This document shows, in pieces, positions 55,230 through 63,468 of a DNA stretch of 64,000 nucleotides. A program made the translations under genes and the position numbers. Position 1 is the stretch's first letter, and each line of letters opens with the position of its first letter. The notes below the pieces were generated by a model, which saw only the letters and a program-made list of their open reading frames with translations, was not told the origin of the DNA and ran no database searches. Source of the DNA: Pedobacter sp. AJM (GTDB taxonomy: Bacteria > Bacteroidota > Bacteroidia > Sphingobacteriales > Sphingobacteriaceae); contig NZ_NHOT01000008.1 in assembly GCF_002197755.1 (NCBI RefSeq), positions 62,001-126,000 on the forward strand, given 5' to 3'.

Positions 55230-57635
55230 ATGAAACGAAGCATAAATAAAGTTGCTGTTCTGGGTTCAGGAATCATGGGTTCGCGGATTGCATGCCATTT
55301 TGCCAATATTGGTGTAGAAGTTTTGCTTTTAGATATTGCCCCGAAAGAACTGTTACCAGAAGAACAGGCAAAAGGATTAACATTAGATAAACCGGCTGTT
55401 AAAAACCGGATTGTAAATGCAGCCTTGCAAACCGCTGTAAAAACAAATCCATCACCGGTTTACACTAAAAAGGCACTGAATAAAATTAAAACCGGAAATT
55501 TCGATGATGATATGTCGAAAATTGCCGGCTTTGATTGGGTAATTGAGGTGGTGGTAGAAAATTTAGATATTAAGAAAAAGGTTTTCGAGCAGGTAGAACA
55601 ATTTCGTAAACCTGGCACTTTAATCACTTCTAATACTTCAGGCATTCCTATTCACTTAATGGCTGAGGGCAGAAGTGAAGATTTTAAAGCGCATTTCTGC
55701 GGTACACATTTTTTTAATCCGCCCCGGTACTTAAAATTACTGGAGGTGATTCCAACGCCATATACCAAACCGGAAATTGTTGATTTTCTGATGCATTATG
55801 GCGATAAGTTTTTAGGTAAAACAACTGTTTTATGTAAAGATACGCCTGCGTTTATTGCCAACCGCGTAGGGGTTTATTCCATTATGGCTTTACTCCACCT
55901 GGTTGAAAAGTTAGATCTGACAGTAGAAGAGGTTGATAAATTTACAGGTCCGGCTTTGGGCAGACCAAAATCGGCCACCTTCCGTACATCGGATGTGGTG
56001 GGTTTGGATACCATGATTAAAGTAGCCAAAGGACTTTATGATAATTGTCCGGATGATAAAGCCCACGAATTATTTAAACTTCCTGCCTACGTGCAGAAAA
56101 TGGAAGAGAACAAATGGCTGGGCGATAAAACCAAACAAGGTTTTTATAAGAAAACAAAAACGGCTGAAGGCAAAACAGAAATCCTCGCATTGGACTTAAA
56201 AACATTAGAATACAAACCTCAGCAAAAGGTTAAATCAGCTACGCTGGAGATGACCAAACCTGTTGAAAATCTTCCCGAACGCATGAAGATTTTTGCTAAG
56301 GGGAAAGATAAGGCAGGTGAGTTATTCCGCCATTCTTCTTTTGGTTTATTTGAATATGTGTCTGATCGGATTCCGGAAATCTCTGATGAGTTGTATCGCA
56401 TTGATGATGCCATGCGTGCGGGTTTCGGCTGGGAATTGGGGCCATTTGAACTTTGGGATGCTGTTGGCGTAAAAGAAGGTGTAGAAGGCATGGAGCAATA
56501 TGGAAACAAAGCAGCGGCCTGGGTACATGAAATGCTTGATGCAGGCAATACTTCCTTTTATAAAGTAGAAGCGGGTATCAAAAAGTATTATGATATTCCA
56601 ACCAAATCTTATAAAGCCCTGCCGGGAACGGATGAGTTTATTATCCTGGATAACATCCGTGAAAATAAAACCCTTTGGAAAAACTCCGGTGTTTCCATCA
56701 TCGATTTAGGAGATGGCATTTTGAATGTAGAGTTCCACACCAAAATGAATACCATTGGGGGCGATGTAATTTCAGGCATTAACAAAGCTATTGATATGGC
56801 TGAAAAAGACTATCGTGGTTTAGTAATCGGTAATGATGGTGCAAATTTCTCTGCCGGTGCAAACGTGGGCATGATCTTCATGATGGCGGTAGAGCAGGAG
56901 TGGGATGAACTGAATATGGCCATTCGCATGTTTCAGAATACGTCTATGCGCATCCGTTATTCCGCTATCCCGGTAGTGGTGGCACCGCATAACTTAACAC
57001 TCGGCGGTGGCTGCGAGTTCAGCTTACATGCAGATCATGTTCAGTTATCCGCAGAAACTTATATGGGATTAGTAGAATTTGGTGTAGGCGTGATCCCTGG
57101 AGGAGGTGGTACAAAAGAATTTGCTTTACGTGCATCTGATGAATATAAAGATGATCAGATTGTTCAGAATGCTTTAAAAGAACGCTTCTTAACTATTGGA
57201 ATGGCAAAAGTATCCACTTCAGGATATGAAGCTTATGAACTAGGGTATCTGCAAAAGGATAAATTTTCCATTTCGATGAACCGCAACCGTTTACTGGCCG
57301 ATGCAAAAGCGAAAGCCATTGAACTGGCCGATGCCGGGTATACCAAACCCGTTCAAAGAACGGATATTAAAGTGCTTGGAAAGCAAGGCTTAGGGATTGT
57401 TTATGCCGGTGCAAATAGTATGTACGCCGGACATTACATTTCTGAGCATGATAAAAAAATCTCTGAAAAATTAGGTTACGTGATGTGTGGCGGGGATCTT
57501 TCATCGCCTACGGAGGTAAGTGAACAGTATTTACTGGATTTGGAAAGAGAGGCTTTTTTATCATTGGCGGGAGAACGGAAATCATTGGAAAGAATTCAAT
57601 CTATTATAACCAAAGGCAAGCCGTTGAGGAATTAA
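55230..57635 (+). CDS. fadN: 3-hydroxyacyl-CoA dehydrogenase / enoyl-CoA hydratase (FadN-type)
   Basis: An 801-residue bifunctional beta-oxidation enzyme with the dehydrogenase first and hydratase last, the FadN order (the reverse of E. coli FadB). The N-terminal NAD-binding motif is VAVLGSGIMGSRIACHFA (residues 8-25); SNTSGIPI and HFCGTHFFNPPRYLKLLEVI carry the catalytic His region; the second 3HCDH domain lies near 375-420. The crotonase-type hydratase domain (about 490-690) shows the oxyanion-hole segments NFSAGANV and LGGGCEFSLHAD, and FGVGVIPGGGGTKE. It converts enoyl-CoA to 3-ketoacyl-CoA. Gene order fadN-fadA-fadE matches the Bacillus operon. Confidence 0.95.
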   Translation: MKRSINKVAVLGSGIMGSRIACHFANIGVEVLLLDIAPKELLPEEQAKGLTLDKPAVKNRIVNAALQTAVKTNPSPVYTKKALNKIKTGNFDDDMSKIAGFDWVIEVVVENLDIKKKVFEQVEQFRKPGTLITSNTSGIPIHLMAEGRSEDFKAHFCGTHFFNPPRYLKLLEVIPTPYTKPEIVDFLMHYGDKFLGKTTVLCKDTPAFIANRVGVYSIMALLHLVEKLDLTVEEVDKFTGPALGRPKSATFRTSDVVGLDTMIKVAKGLYDNCPDDKAHELFKLPAYVQKMEENKWLGDKTKQGFYKKTKTAEGKTEILALDLKTLEYKPQQKVKSATLEMTKPVENLPERMKIFAKGKDKAGELFRHSSFGLFEYVSDRIPEISDELYRIDDAMRAGFGWELGPFELWDAVGVKEGVEGMEQYGNKAAAWVHEMLDAGNTSFYKVEAGIKKYYDIPTKSYKALPGTDEFIILDNIRENKTLWKNSGVSIIDLGDGILNVEFHTKMNTIGGDVISGINKAIDMAEKDYRGLVIGNDGANFSAGANVGMIFMMAVEQEWDELNMAIRMFQNTSMRIRYSAIPVVVAPHNLTLGGGCEFSLHADHVQLSAETYMGLVEFGVGVIPGGGGTKEFALRASDEYKDDQIVQNALKERFLTIGMAKVSTSGYEAYELGYLQKDKFSISMNRNRLLADAKAKAIELADAGYTKPVQRTDIKVLGKQGLGIVYAGANSMYAGHYISEHDKKISEKLGYVMCGGDLSSPTEVSEQYLLDLEREAFLSLAGERKSLERIQSIITKGKPLRN

Positions 57636-57685
57636 AAAGATAAAAGAATACAAGAGCAAGGGTAAAGGAGTAAAGAGCCAGGAAC

Positions 57686-58105
57686 AAGGAACAAAGGAAA
57701 AGAGCATAGTAAAATGCATAATTTTAGGCAACTGCAGATTTGGAAAGAAGGCATGGCGATTACCAAAGCAACCTATTTGGTCATCAATAATATGCCTTCA
57801 ACAGAAAAATTTGGTTTAATATCACAGATTTCCAGATGTGTTGTTTCTGTTCCCTCCAATATTGCGGAAGGCTCTTCCAGATCTTCAAATAAAGAATTTT
57901 CACATTTTTTATCAGTTGCTCTGGGTTCGTTATTTGAACTTGAAACACAGGTACTGCTATGTGTTGATTTAGGTTTTCTTGTTTTGGAAAACACTGAACA
58001 ATTAATAAAAGATATTATTCAGTTACAAAAGAAAATATCGACGTTTAAAAAATCACTTATATAATGAAACAGGTTAAGGAATGATGTCTTTATTCTTTGT
58101 TCCTT
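57686..58105. repeat. 11-bp inverted repeats flanking the four-helix-bundle gene
   Basis: AAGGAACAAAG (57686-57696) and CTTTGTTCCTT (58095-58105) are perfect inverted copies on both sides of the gene at 57714. Both lie in low-complexity spacers, so chance or spacer drift is possible. Confidence 0.4.
57714..58064 (+). CDS. Four-helix-bundle protein (23S rRNA-intervening sequence protein family)
   Basis: A 116-residue protein of the family named after ORFs in 23S rRNA intervening sequences (TIGR02436). Typical features are NFRQLQIWKEGMAITKATY at the start, the central NNMPSTEKFGLISQISRCVVSVPSNIAEGSSR spread over residues 26-58, and FLSVALGSLFELETQ. Members are small helical bundles of unresolved function. 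Here it sits inside the fad operon, between fadN and fadA, in low-complexity spacers and between short inverted repeats, so it looks inserted. It has no rRNA around it. Confidence 0.93.
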   Translation: MHNFRQLQIWKEGMAITKATYLVINNMPSTEKFGLISQISRCVVSVPSNIAEGSSRSSNKEFSHFLSVALGSLFELETQVLLCVDLGFLVLENTEQLIKDIIQLQKKISTFKKSLI

Positions 58106-58124
58106 AATCTTTAATCCTAATAAA

Positions 58125-59300
58125 ATGGAAGCATATATTATAGCCGGATATCGTACAGCAGTGGGTAAAGCTCCACGCGGCGTATTCCGTTTTACAAGAG
58201 CAGATGATCTCGCTGCAGAAGTGATCAGGGCTTTGGTGGCATCAGTTCCAAATTTAGATAAGGAACAAATTGATGATGTGATTGTAGGGAATGCCACACC
58301 AGAAGCAGAACAGGGCTTGAATATTGCCCGGATGATTTCGCTAATGGGTTTAGATACCGATAAAGTTCCCGGGGTTACTGTAAACCGTTATTGCGCATCA
58401 GGTTTAGATACCATTGCAACTGCCGTAGCTAAAATTAAGGCAGGAATGGCAGATTGTATCATTGCCGGTGGTGTGGAAGTAATGAGTGGAATGCCATTTG
58501 GTGGCTGGAAACTGGTTCCGAATGCGGAAGTAGCGAAAAATAATCCAGACTGGTATTGGGGAATGGGACTAACCGCTGAAGCCGTAGCTAAAGAGTATAA
58601 TGTAAGCCGTGAAGATCAGGATGCCTTTGCACTTAAATCTCATGAAAAGGCCATCCATGCCATTAAAAACGGACATTTAAAAGATGGAGTACTGCCCATT
58701 ACCGTAAATGAAAATTACCTGGATGAAAACCTGAAAAAGAAAACACGATCTTATGTTGTAGATACGGATGAAGGGCCCCGTGCAGATACCACTTTGGAAA
58801 AACTGGCAAAATTGAAACCCGTTTTCGATGCTGTGGGTAGTGTAACTGCAGGTAATTCATCTCAAACTTCAGATGGTGCAGCATTTGTTTTAGTGGTGTC
58901 TGAAAGGAAAATGAAAGAATTGAATGCAGAGCCGATTGCCAGATTAGTGAGTTATAGCGTAGCAGGTGTGCCACCAAGAATTATGGGTATCGGACCGATT
59001 GAAGCAATACCTAAAGCTTTAAAACAGGCCGGTTTAAATCAAAATGAGATTGACCTGATTGAACTGAATGAAGCTTTCTCTTCGCAATCACTGGCCATTA
59101 TCAGAACACTGGATTTGAATCCGGACATTATTAACGTAAATGGTGGCGCTATTGCTTTGGGCCATCCGCTGGGATGTACCGGAGCAAAACTAACCGTTCA
59201 GATGATGAATGAATTGAAACGGCAAAATAAGAAATATGGTATGGTAACCATGTGCGTAGGTACGGGACAGGGTGCAGCAGGTATTTTTGAACTTTTATAG
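58125..59300 (+). CDS. fadA: Acetyl-CoA C-acyltransferase (3-ketoacyl-CoA thiolase)
   Basis: A 391-residue thiolase of normal length. The acyl-accepting cysteine is C90 (NRYCASGLDTIA), the catalytic His is in NGGAIALGHPLGCTGAK near residue 345, and the second Cys in MVTMCVGTGQGAAG near residue 380. EAFSSQSLAII is the conserved NEAF segment. It cleaves 3-ketoacyl-CoA to acetyl-CoA and a shortened acyl-CoA, the last step of the cycle begun by FadE and FadN. A 159-bp repeat-rich spacer separates it from fadE. Confidence 0.96.
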   Translation: MEAYIIAGYRTAVGKAPRGVFRFTRADDLAAEVIRALVASVPNLDKEQIDDVIVGNATPEAEQGLNIARMISLMGLDTDKVPGVTVNRYCASGLDTIATAVAKIKAGMADCIIAGGVEVMSGMPFGGWKLVPNAEVAKNNPDWYWGMGLTAEAVAKEYNVSREDQDAFALKSHEKAIHAIKNGHLKDGVLPITVNENYLDENLKKKTRSYVVDTDEGPRADTTLEKLAKLKPVFDAVGSVTAGNSSQTSDGAAFVLVVSERKMKELNAEPIARLVSYSVAGVPPRIMGIGPIEAIPKALKQAGLNQNEIDLIELNEAFSSQSLAIIRTLDLNPDIINVNGGAIALGHPLGCTGAKLTVQMMNELKRQNKKYGMVTMCVGTGQGAAGIFELL

Positions 59301-59316
59301 ACTTGAGAAGCCAGAT

Positions 59317-59455
59317 ATGAGATTTGAGACAGCAAGTGTAATCAAGAAAACTAGAGTCTCAAATCTTATGTCTCCTATCTCACATCTTGAAATATTATGA
59401 ATTGACTTTGAGTTGAGCTGGTCTCACATCTCAAATCTCATTTCTCAAATCTCAT
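59317..59455. repeat. 13-mer word repeats in the fadA-fadE spacer
   Basis: TCTCAAATCTCAT occurs at 59429-59441 and 59443-59455, and its reverse complement ATGAGATTTGAGA at 59317-59329; a variant TCTCAAATCTTAT lies near 59358. The spacer could fold into a large hairpin. Similar word-like spacers lie at 9163-9286, 45900-46020 and 57636-57713. Confidence 0.7.
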
Positions 59456-59459
59456 AACA

Positions 59460-61253
59460 ATGGAAACAACTGAAAAAAAAACGATTAAAGGCGGCGAATT
59501 CTTGATAAAAGAAACCGTTTATCAGGATGTATTTATCCCTGAAGAATTTGATGAAGAACAACAGATGATTGCGCAAACGTGTCGCGATTTTCTGGAGGCA
59601 GAAGTTTATCCGAATTTAGATAAAATCGATAAGCAGGAAGACCCTGAATTAATGCCAGCATTGCTGACTAAAGCAGGTGAATTAGGTATTCTTGGCGTCT
59701 CTGTTCCGGAAGAATACGGCGGTTTTGGCAAGAACTTTAACACTTCCATGTTGGTTGCTGATGTGGTTGGTGCCGGTCACTCTTTTGCTGTGGCACTTTC
59801 AGCACATACAGGTATCGGAACTTTGCCTATCCTCTATTATGGTAATGAAGAACAAAAAGCGAAATATATTCCGAAACTAGGGTCTGGTGAGTGGAAAGCC
59901 GCTTATTGCTTAACGGAACCCAATTCAGGATCGGATGCAAATTCCGGCAAAACAAAAGCAAAATTGAGTGATGATGGCAAACATTATATCATCAACGGAC
60001 AAAAAATGTGGATTACCAATGGTGGTTTTGCAGACATTTTTATTGTTTTTGCCAAGATAGATGATGATAAAAATCTAACCGCATTTATCGTAGAGAAAGA
60101 TTTCGGTGGCATCACCATGAATCCTGAAGAGCATAAGATGGGAATCAAGGGTTCATCAACCCGCCAGGTTTTCTTTAATGATTGTCCTGTGCCTGTTGAG
60201 AACATGCTGAGCGACCGGGAAAATGGGTTCAAAATTGCTGTAAACATTTTAAACATCGGCCGGATTAAGTTATCGGCAGCGGCAATCGGGGCTTCTAAAG
60301 CAACATTAAATACAGCTATTAATTACTCGAATGAACGCAGTCAGTTTGGCCGCCCCATTTCAAAATACGGTGCCATTCGCTTCAAAATTGCTGAGATTGC
60401 ATCAAAATTATATGCCGTTGACGCGGCAAATTACAGGGCCGGACAAAATATAGATGATACTTATGATCAATTGGTTGCCGGGGGAATGGAATCTGGTAAA
60501 GCGAGGTTAAAATCAGTAGAGCAGTTTGCGGTTGAATGTGCGATTTTAAAAGTTTGGGGCTCTGAAGCACTGGATTATACAGTTGATGAAGGCGTTCAGA
60601 TTTATGGTGGGATGGGCTTTAGTGCCGATGCACCAATGGATAGAGCCTATCGCGATGCCCGGATCAACCGGATTTTTGAAGGAACGAATGAAATTAACCG
60701 CCTGTTAACGGTTGACATGATGTTGAAGCGGGCCATGAAGGGAGAACTTGATTTGATGGGCCCGGCTACAGCCGTGGCAGCCGAATTAATGAGCATCCCT
60801 GATTTCGGCGAAGAAGACACTACGTTATTTGCGGCGGAGAAAAAGGTATTGGCTAACCTTAAAAAAGCAACTTTAATGGTTGCTGGTGCGGCCGTTCAAA
60901 AACTCATGATGACTTTAAGCAAAGAGCAGGAAATCCTGATGAATATTGCTGACATGGCAGGCTATGTTTATGTGCTGGAATCTGCTTTACTTAGAACAGA
61001 AAAATTAGTAGCAACCAGGGGCGAGGAAGCCGCAGCTGGTCAGTTAGATTTACTCCGGATTTATATGGTTGAAGCAGTTGATGGTGTAGCTAAAGCAGGT
61101 AAAGAAGCACTTTGGGCCTTCGCAGAAGGTGATGAGCAAAGGATGATGTTGGTTGGGCTTCGCAGGTTTACCAAAGTAGAACCTTTTAATGTGAAGGATG
61201 CACGTCAGCGGGTAGCGCAGCAGTTAATCGAAGCCAATAAGTACATCTTTTAG
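59460..61253 (+). CDS. fadE: Acyl-CoA dehydrogenase
   Basis: A 597-residue FAD enzyme of the acyl-CoA dehydrogenase family. Motifs are CLTEPNSGSDANSGKTKA (about 145-165), WITNGGFADIFIVFAK, RSQFGRPISKYGAI (about 295), and IYGGMGFSADAPMDRAYRDARINRIFEGTNEINR split over about 380-415, which includes the catalytic base region. A C-terminal helical extension of about 170 residues (as in VLCAD and Bacillus FadE) follows. It catalyses the first oxidation of beta-oxidation. It is the last gene of the operon and is followed by a terminator. Confidence 0.96.
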   Translation: METTEKKTIKGGEFLIKETVYQDVFIPEEFDEEQQMIAQTCRDFLEAEVYPNLDKIDKQEDPELMPALLTKAGELGILGVSVPEEYGGFGKNFNTSMLVADVVGAGHSFAVALSAHTGIGTLPILYYGNEEQKAKYIPKLGSGEWKAAYCLTEPNSGSDANSGKTKAKLSDDGKHYIINGQKMWITNGGFADIFIVFAKIDDDKNLTAFIVEKDFGGITMNPEEHKMGIKGSSTRQVFFNDCPVPVENMLSDRENGFKIAVNILNIGRIKLSAAAIGASKATLNTAINYSNERSQFGRPISKYGAIRFKIAEIASKLYAVDAANYRAGQNIDDTYDQLVAGGMESGKARLKSVEQFAVECAILKVWGSEALDYTVDEGVQIYGGMGFSADAPMDRAYRDARINRIFEGTNEINRLLTVDMMLKRAMKGELDLMGPATAVAAELMSIPDFGEEDTTLFAAEKKVLANLKKATLMVAGAAVQKLMMTLSKEQEILMNIADMAGYVYVLESALLRTEKLVATRGEEAAAGQLDLLRIYMVEAVDGVAKAGKEALWAFAEGDEQRMMLVGLRRFTKVEPFNVKDARQRVAQQLIEANKYIF

Positions 61254-61273
61254 CCATAAAGGTTAAAGTTATG

Positions 61274-61320
61274 AAGGTTTAAGATTCGGGTGTATGTGCC
61301 AGAATCTTAAACCTTTTTTT
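61274..61320 (+). terminator. Hairpin terminator of the fad operon
   Basis: Perfect 14-bp stem AAGGTTTAAGATTC (61274-61287) / GAATCTTAAACCTT (61302-61315), followed by a T-run. Confidence 0.9.
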
Positions 61321-61368
61321 ATGTTCTTTACTTTTACAAAGTAGTAAAAGGATGATCAATAAAATTAA

Positions 61369-61399
61369 TTGCGAATAGGAATTCGAAAGCCTATTTTTG
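61369..61399 (+). promoter_or_regulatory. Promoter of the first FKBP gene
   Basis: TTG at 61369-61371, 20 bp, then TATTTTTG at 61392-61399, an exact Bacteroidetes match. The start site would be near 61404, which favours ATG 61412 as start codon. Confidence 0.68.
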
Positions 61400-61411
61400 G
61401 AAATGATTAAA

Positions 61412-61852
61412 ATGAAATACTTTACTTTTTTTATGCTGCTTGTTGTTATTGCGATTTCGTCTTGTAAAAAAGATGAAGATACAGATAAGCAGATCACTGA
61501 TTTTATTGCTAAAAATAATATTCCAGCTACAAAAGATGCCTCTGGTTTATATTATCAAATTATCAAGCCTGGTACCGGAAGCTTTACTTATCCTGCCAAT
61601 ACCCGGATTACCATTAAATATGAAGGCCGGTTGTTAGATGGTAGTGTTTTTGACAATGGAGGAGGAAAAGAGCAAACTTTTGTACTTTCACAATTGATTC
61701 AGGGCTGGCAAATCGGCATTCCAAAAATTCAGAAAGGTGGTGAAATCAGGTTGATTATTCCACCAGGCCTTGGATATGGAGGCAATGCTGCAGGCTCCAT
61801 TCCAGGAAATTCGGTTCTTGATTTTACCATACAACTTTCCAATACGCAATAA
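61412..61852 (+). CDS. FKBP-type peptidyl-prolyl isomerase lipoprotein (1)
   Basis: ATG 61412 (MKYFTFFMLLVVIAISSCKK) gives a clean lipoprotein signal with lipobox ISSC and fits the promoter; ATG 61403 would fall at the start site. The 146-residue product has an N-terminal linker (ITDFIAKNNIPATKDASGLYY) and one FKBP domain at about 60-146 with IKYEGRLLDGSVFD, IQGWQIGIPKIQKGG and GYGGNAAGSIPGN. It should be a periplasmic or outer-membrane folding catalyst. The active-site Tyr, Phe-Asp and Trp are kept. Two relatives follow. Confidence 0.93.
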   Translation: MKYFTFFMLLVVIAISSCKKDEDTDKQITDFIAKNNIPATKDASGLYYQIIKPGTGSFTYPANTRITIKYEGRLLDGSVFDNGGGKEQTFVLSQLIQGWQIGIPKIQKGGEIRLIIPPGLGYGGNAAGSIPGNSVLDFTIQLSNTQ

Positions 61853-62033
61853 GCTTAAAGGCCAAAGCTGAAAGCTCAAAGACTGAGCGATAAGCGGATT
61901 AAAACAGATCCAATACAAAAGACAATTAAGACATGCTACACCCTGGTTTAGCGGGGTATTATATGGTCATTTTTCGATAGTGTATTTTCAGTTTAGTCTT
62001 TCAACGCCGCTTTTTGTTAAAATTGGTTAAAAA

Positions 62034-62064
62034 TTGTTGCATCCATATTAAAAGCTTATTTTTG
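62034..62064 (+). promoter_or_regulatory. Promoter of the second FKBP gene
   Basis: TTG at 62034-62036, 20 bp, then TATTTTTG at 62057-62064. The box ends 3-6 bp before the start codons at 62068 and 62071, so the transcript may be leaderless. Confidence 0.65.
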
Positions 62065-62070
62065 CCAATG

Positions 62071-62559
62071 ATGCTTAAATTCAAATATTTAATATTGTTG
62101 GTATGCCTTATAGGTTGTTTTGCAGCCTGTAATAAAAATGAGGCATTCGAAACGTATGATCCCTTACCCCAGTTTGCGGCAGATACCACGGCTATCAGGG
62201 CCTTTATCAAGACCAATAATATTCCGGCAATAAAGGATCCGTCAGGCGTTTTTTATCAGGTAATTGAACCGGGAACAGGTAGTGTAGCCTATACTACAAA
62301 TACTCAGATTACAGCAGATTATGAGGGCAGATTACTGAACGGTACTATATTTGACGCATCTAAAGGCACACCAATTACATTTGCCTTAGGCAGGGTAATC
62401 GCCGGATGGCAGATAGGAATTCAAAAAATCCAAAAAGGGGGGAAAATCAGATTGATTATACCTTCCTATTATGCTTATGGAAATAGGGCACAGGGAGCGA
62501 GTATCCCTGCAAATGCTATACTCGATTTTAATATCACACTTACAGAAGTTACAAATTAA
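62071..62559 (+). CDS. FKBP-type peptidyl-prolyl isomerase lipoprotein (2)
   Basis: ATG 62071 (or 62068, one residue longer) begins a lipoprotein signal with lipobox FAAC; the frame back to TTG 62014 crosses the promoter and is rejected. The 162-residue product has the same linker (IRAFIKTNNIPAIKDPSGVFY) and an FKBP domain with ADYEGRLLNGTIFD, IAGWQIGIQKIQKGG and ASIPANAILDF. Active-site residues are kept. Paralogous to the gene before it and to the C-terminal half of the gene after it, which starts on the base after its stop codon. Confidence 0.93.
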   Translation: MLKFKYLILLVCLIGCFAACNKNEAFETYDPLPQFAADTTAIRAFIKTNNIPAIKDPSGVFYQVIEPGTGSVAYTTNTQITADYEGRLLNGTIFDASKGTPITFALGRVIAGWQIGIQKIQKGGKIRLIIPSYYAYGNRAQGASIPANAILDFNITLTEVTN

Positions 62560-63468
62560 ATGAACAAATTTACCAAACTTGGCCTTTGCTTAGGTTTATT
62601 GGCTACAGTACTTTTCAGCGCCTGCAAAAAAGAATACGACTCCATTGAAACAATTGATGATGCCGCAATTCAGACTTTTATCAAAGCTGGCAATGTCAAA
62701 TATGTCAAAGATGCTACTGGCTATTATTATAACATTATTACACAAGGTTCTGGCCTTGCAGTAAAAAATTCTGATTCTGTATTTTACTCTTATAAGTTTA
62801 AAACCTTAAGCGGGCAATTATTAAATCAAAGTTCTGATGTAATGATTCCGGGAACATTTTTAGGATATACGGATAGATTTACAATAAATGGTTCTTCTTA
62901 TGTTTTTAGTCCAATTAGGGAAGTTTTATCTAAACTTAACCGAGGTGGAACAGCAACTTTAATTATGCCATCGAATTTAGCTTTTGGAAAAAATGGGCTA
63001 GGCACTATCAATGTTGGTTCAAATGAGAATATTTTAGTTGAATTGGGTATTTATTCACAATCAAAAATTCATGAAATAAATGAATTAGAGATGAGCAATT
63101 TTTTGATTTCAAATAATTTAACTGCTATTAAAGATGCTTCCCGTGTTCGTTATATTATTACTCAACAAGGAACTGGTACTCAAGTATTATCGTCCAGTAC
63201 ATTAATCTTAAATTATACTGGCAGACTTCTGAATGGGACAATTTTTGACTCAAATACAGCTGGTACATTTTCAACAACTTTGGCTGGTGTAATATCAGGT
63301 TGGGATATATTAAAAAACTTTAAAGCCGGTACCAAACTTCGATTATTTATTCCTTCTGATTTAGGTTATGGTCAATCAGGAAGACGAGACCCATCAACTG
63401 GTGCAATTATAATTCCTGCAAATGCAAATTTAGATTTCGATATTGAAATTGTAAGCGTTACGAATTAG
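62560..63468 (+). CDS. Double FKBP-like lipoprotein, first domain degenerate
   Basis: A 302-residue lipoprotein (lipobox FSAC) starting directly after the preceding stop codon. The first FKBP-like domain (about 35-170) has lost the Phe-Asp pair (GQLLNQS instead of GxxFD) and the Trp of the active site, but keeps the fold pattern (LNRGGTATLIMPSNLAFG). The second (about 175-302) is intact: NYTGRLLNGTIFD, ISGWDILKNFKAG, IIIPANANLDF. It may act as a chaperone platform with one catalytic domain. Its 3' end overlaps the convergent photolyase gene by 11 bp. Confidence 0.9.
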   Translation: MNKFTKLGLCLGLLATVLFSACKKEYDSIETIDDAAIQTFIKAGNVKYVKDATGYYYNIITQGSGLAVKNSDSVFYSYKFKTLSGQLLNQSSDVMIPGTFLGYTDRFTINGSSYVFSPIREVLSKLNRGGTATLIMPSNLAFGKNGLGTINVGSNENILVELGIYSQSKIHEINELEMSNFLISNNLTAIKDASRVRYIITQQGTGTQVLSSSTLILNYTGRLLNGTIFDSNTAGTFSTTLAGVISGWDILKNFKAGTKLRLFIPSDLGYGQSGRRDPSTGAIIIPANANLDFDIEIVSVTN

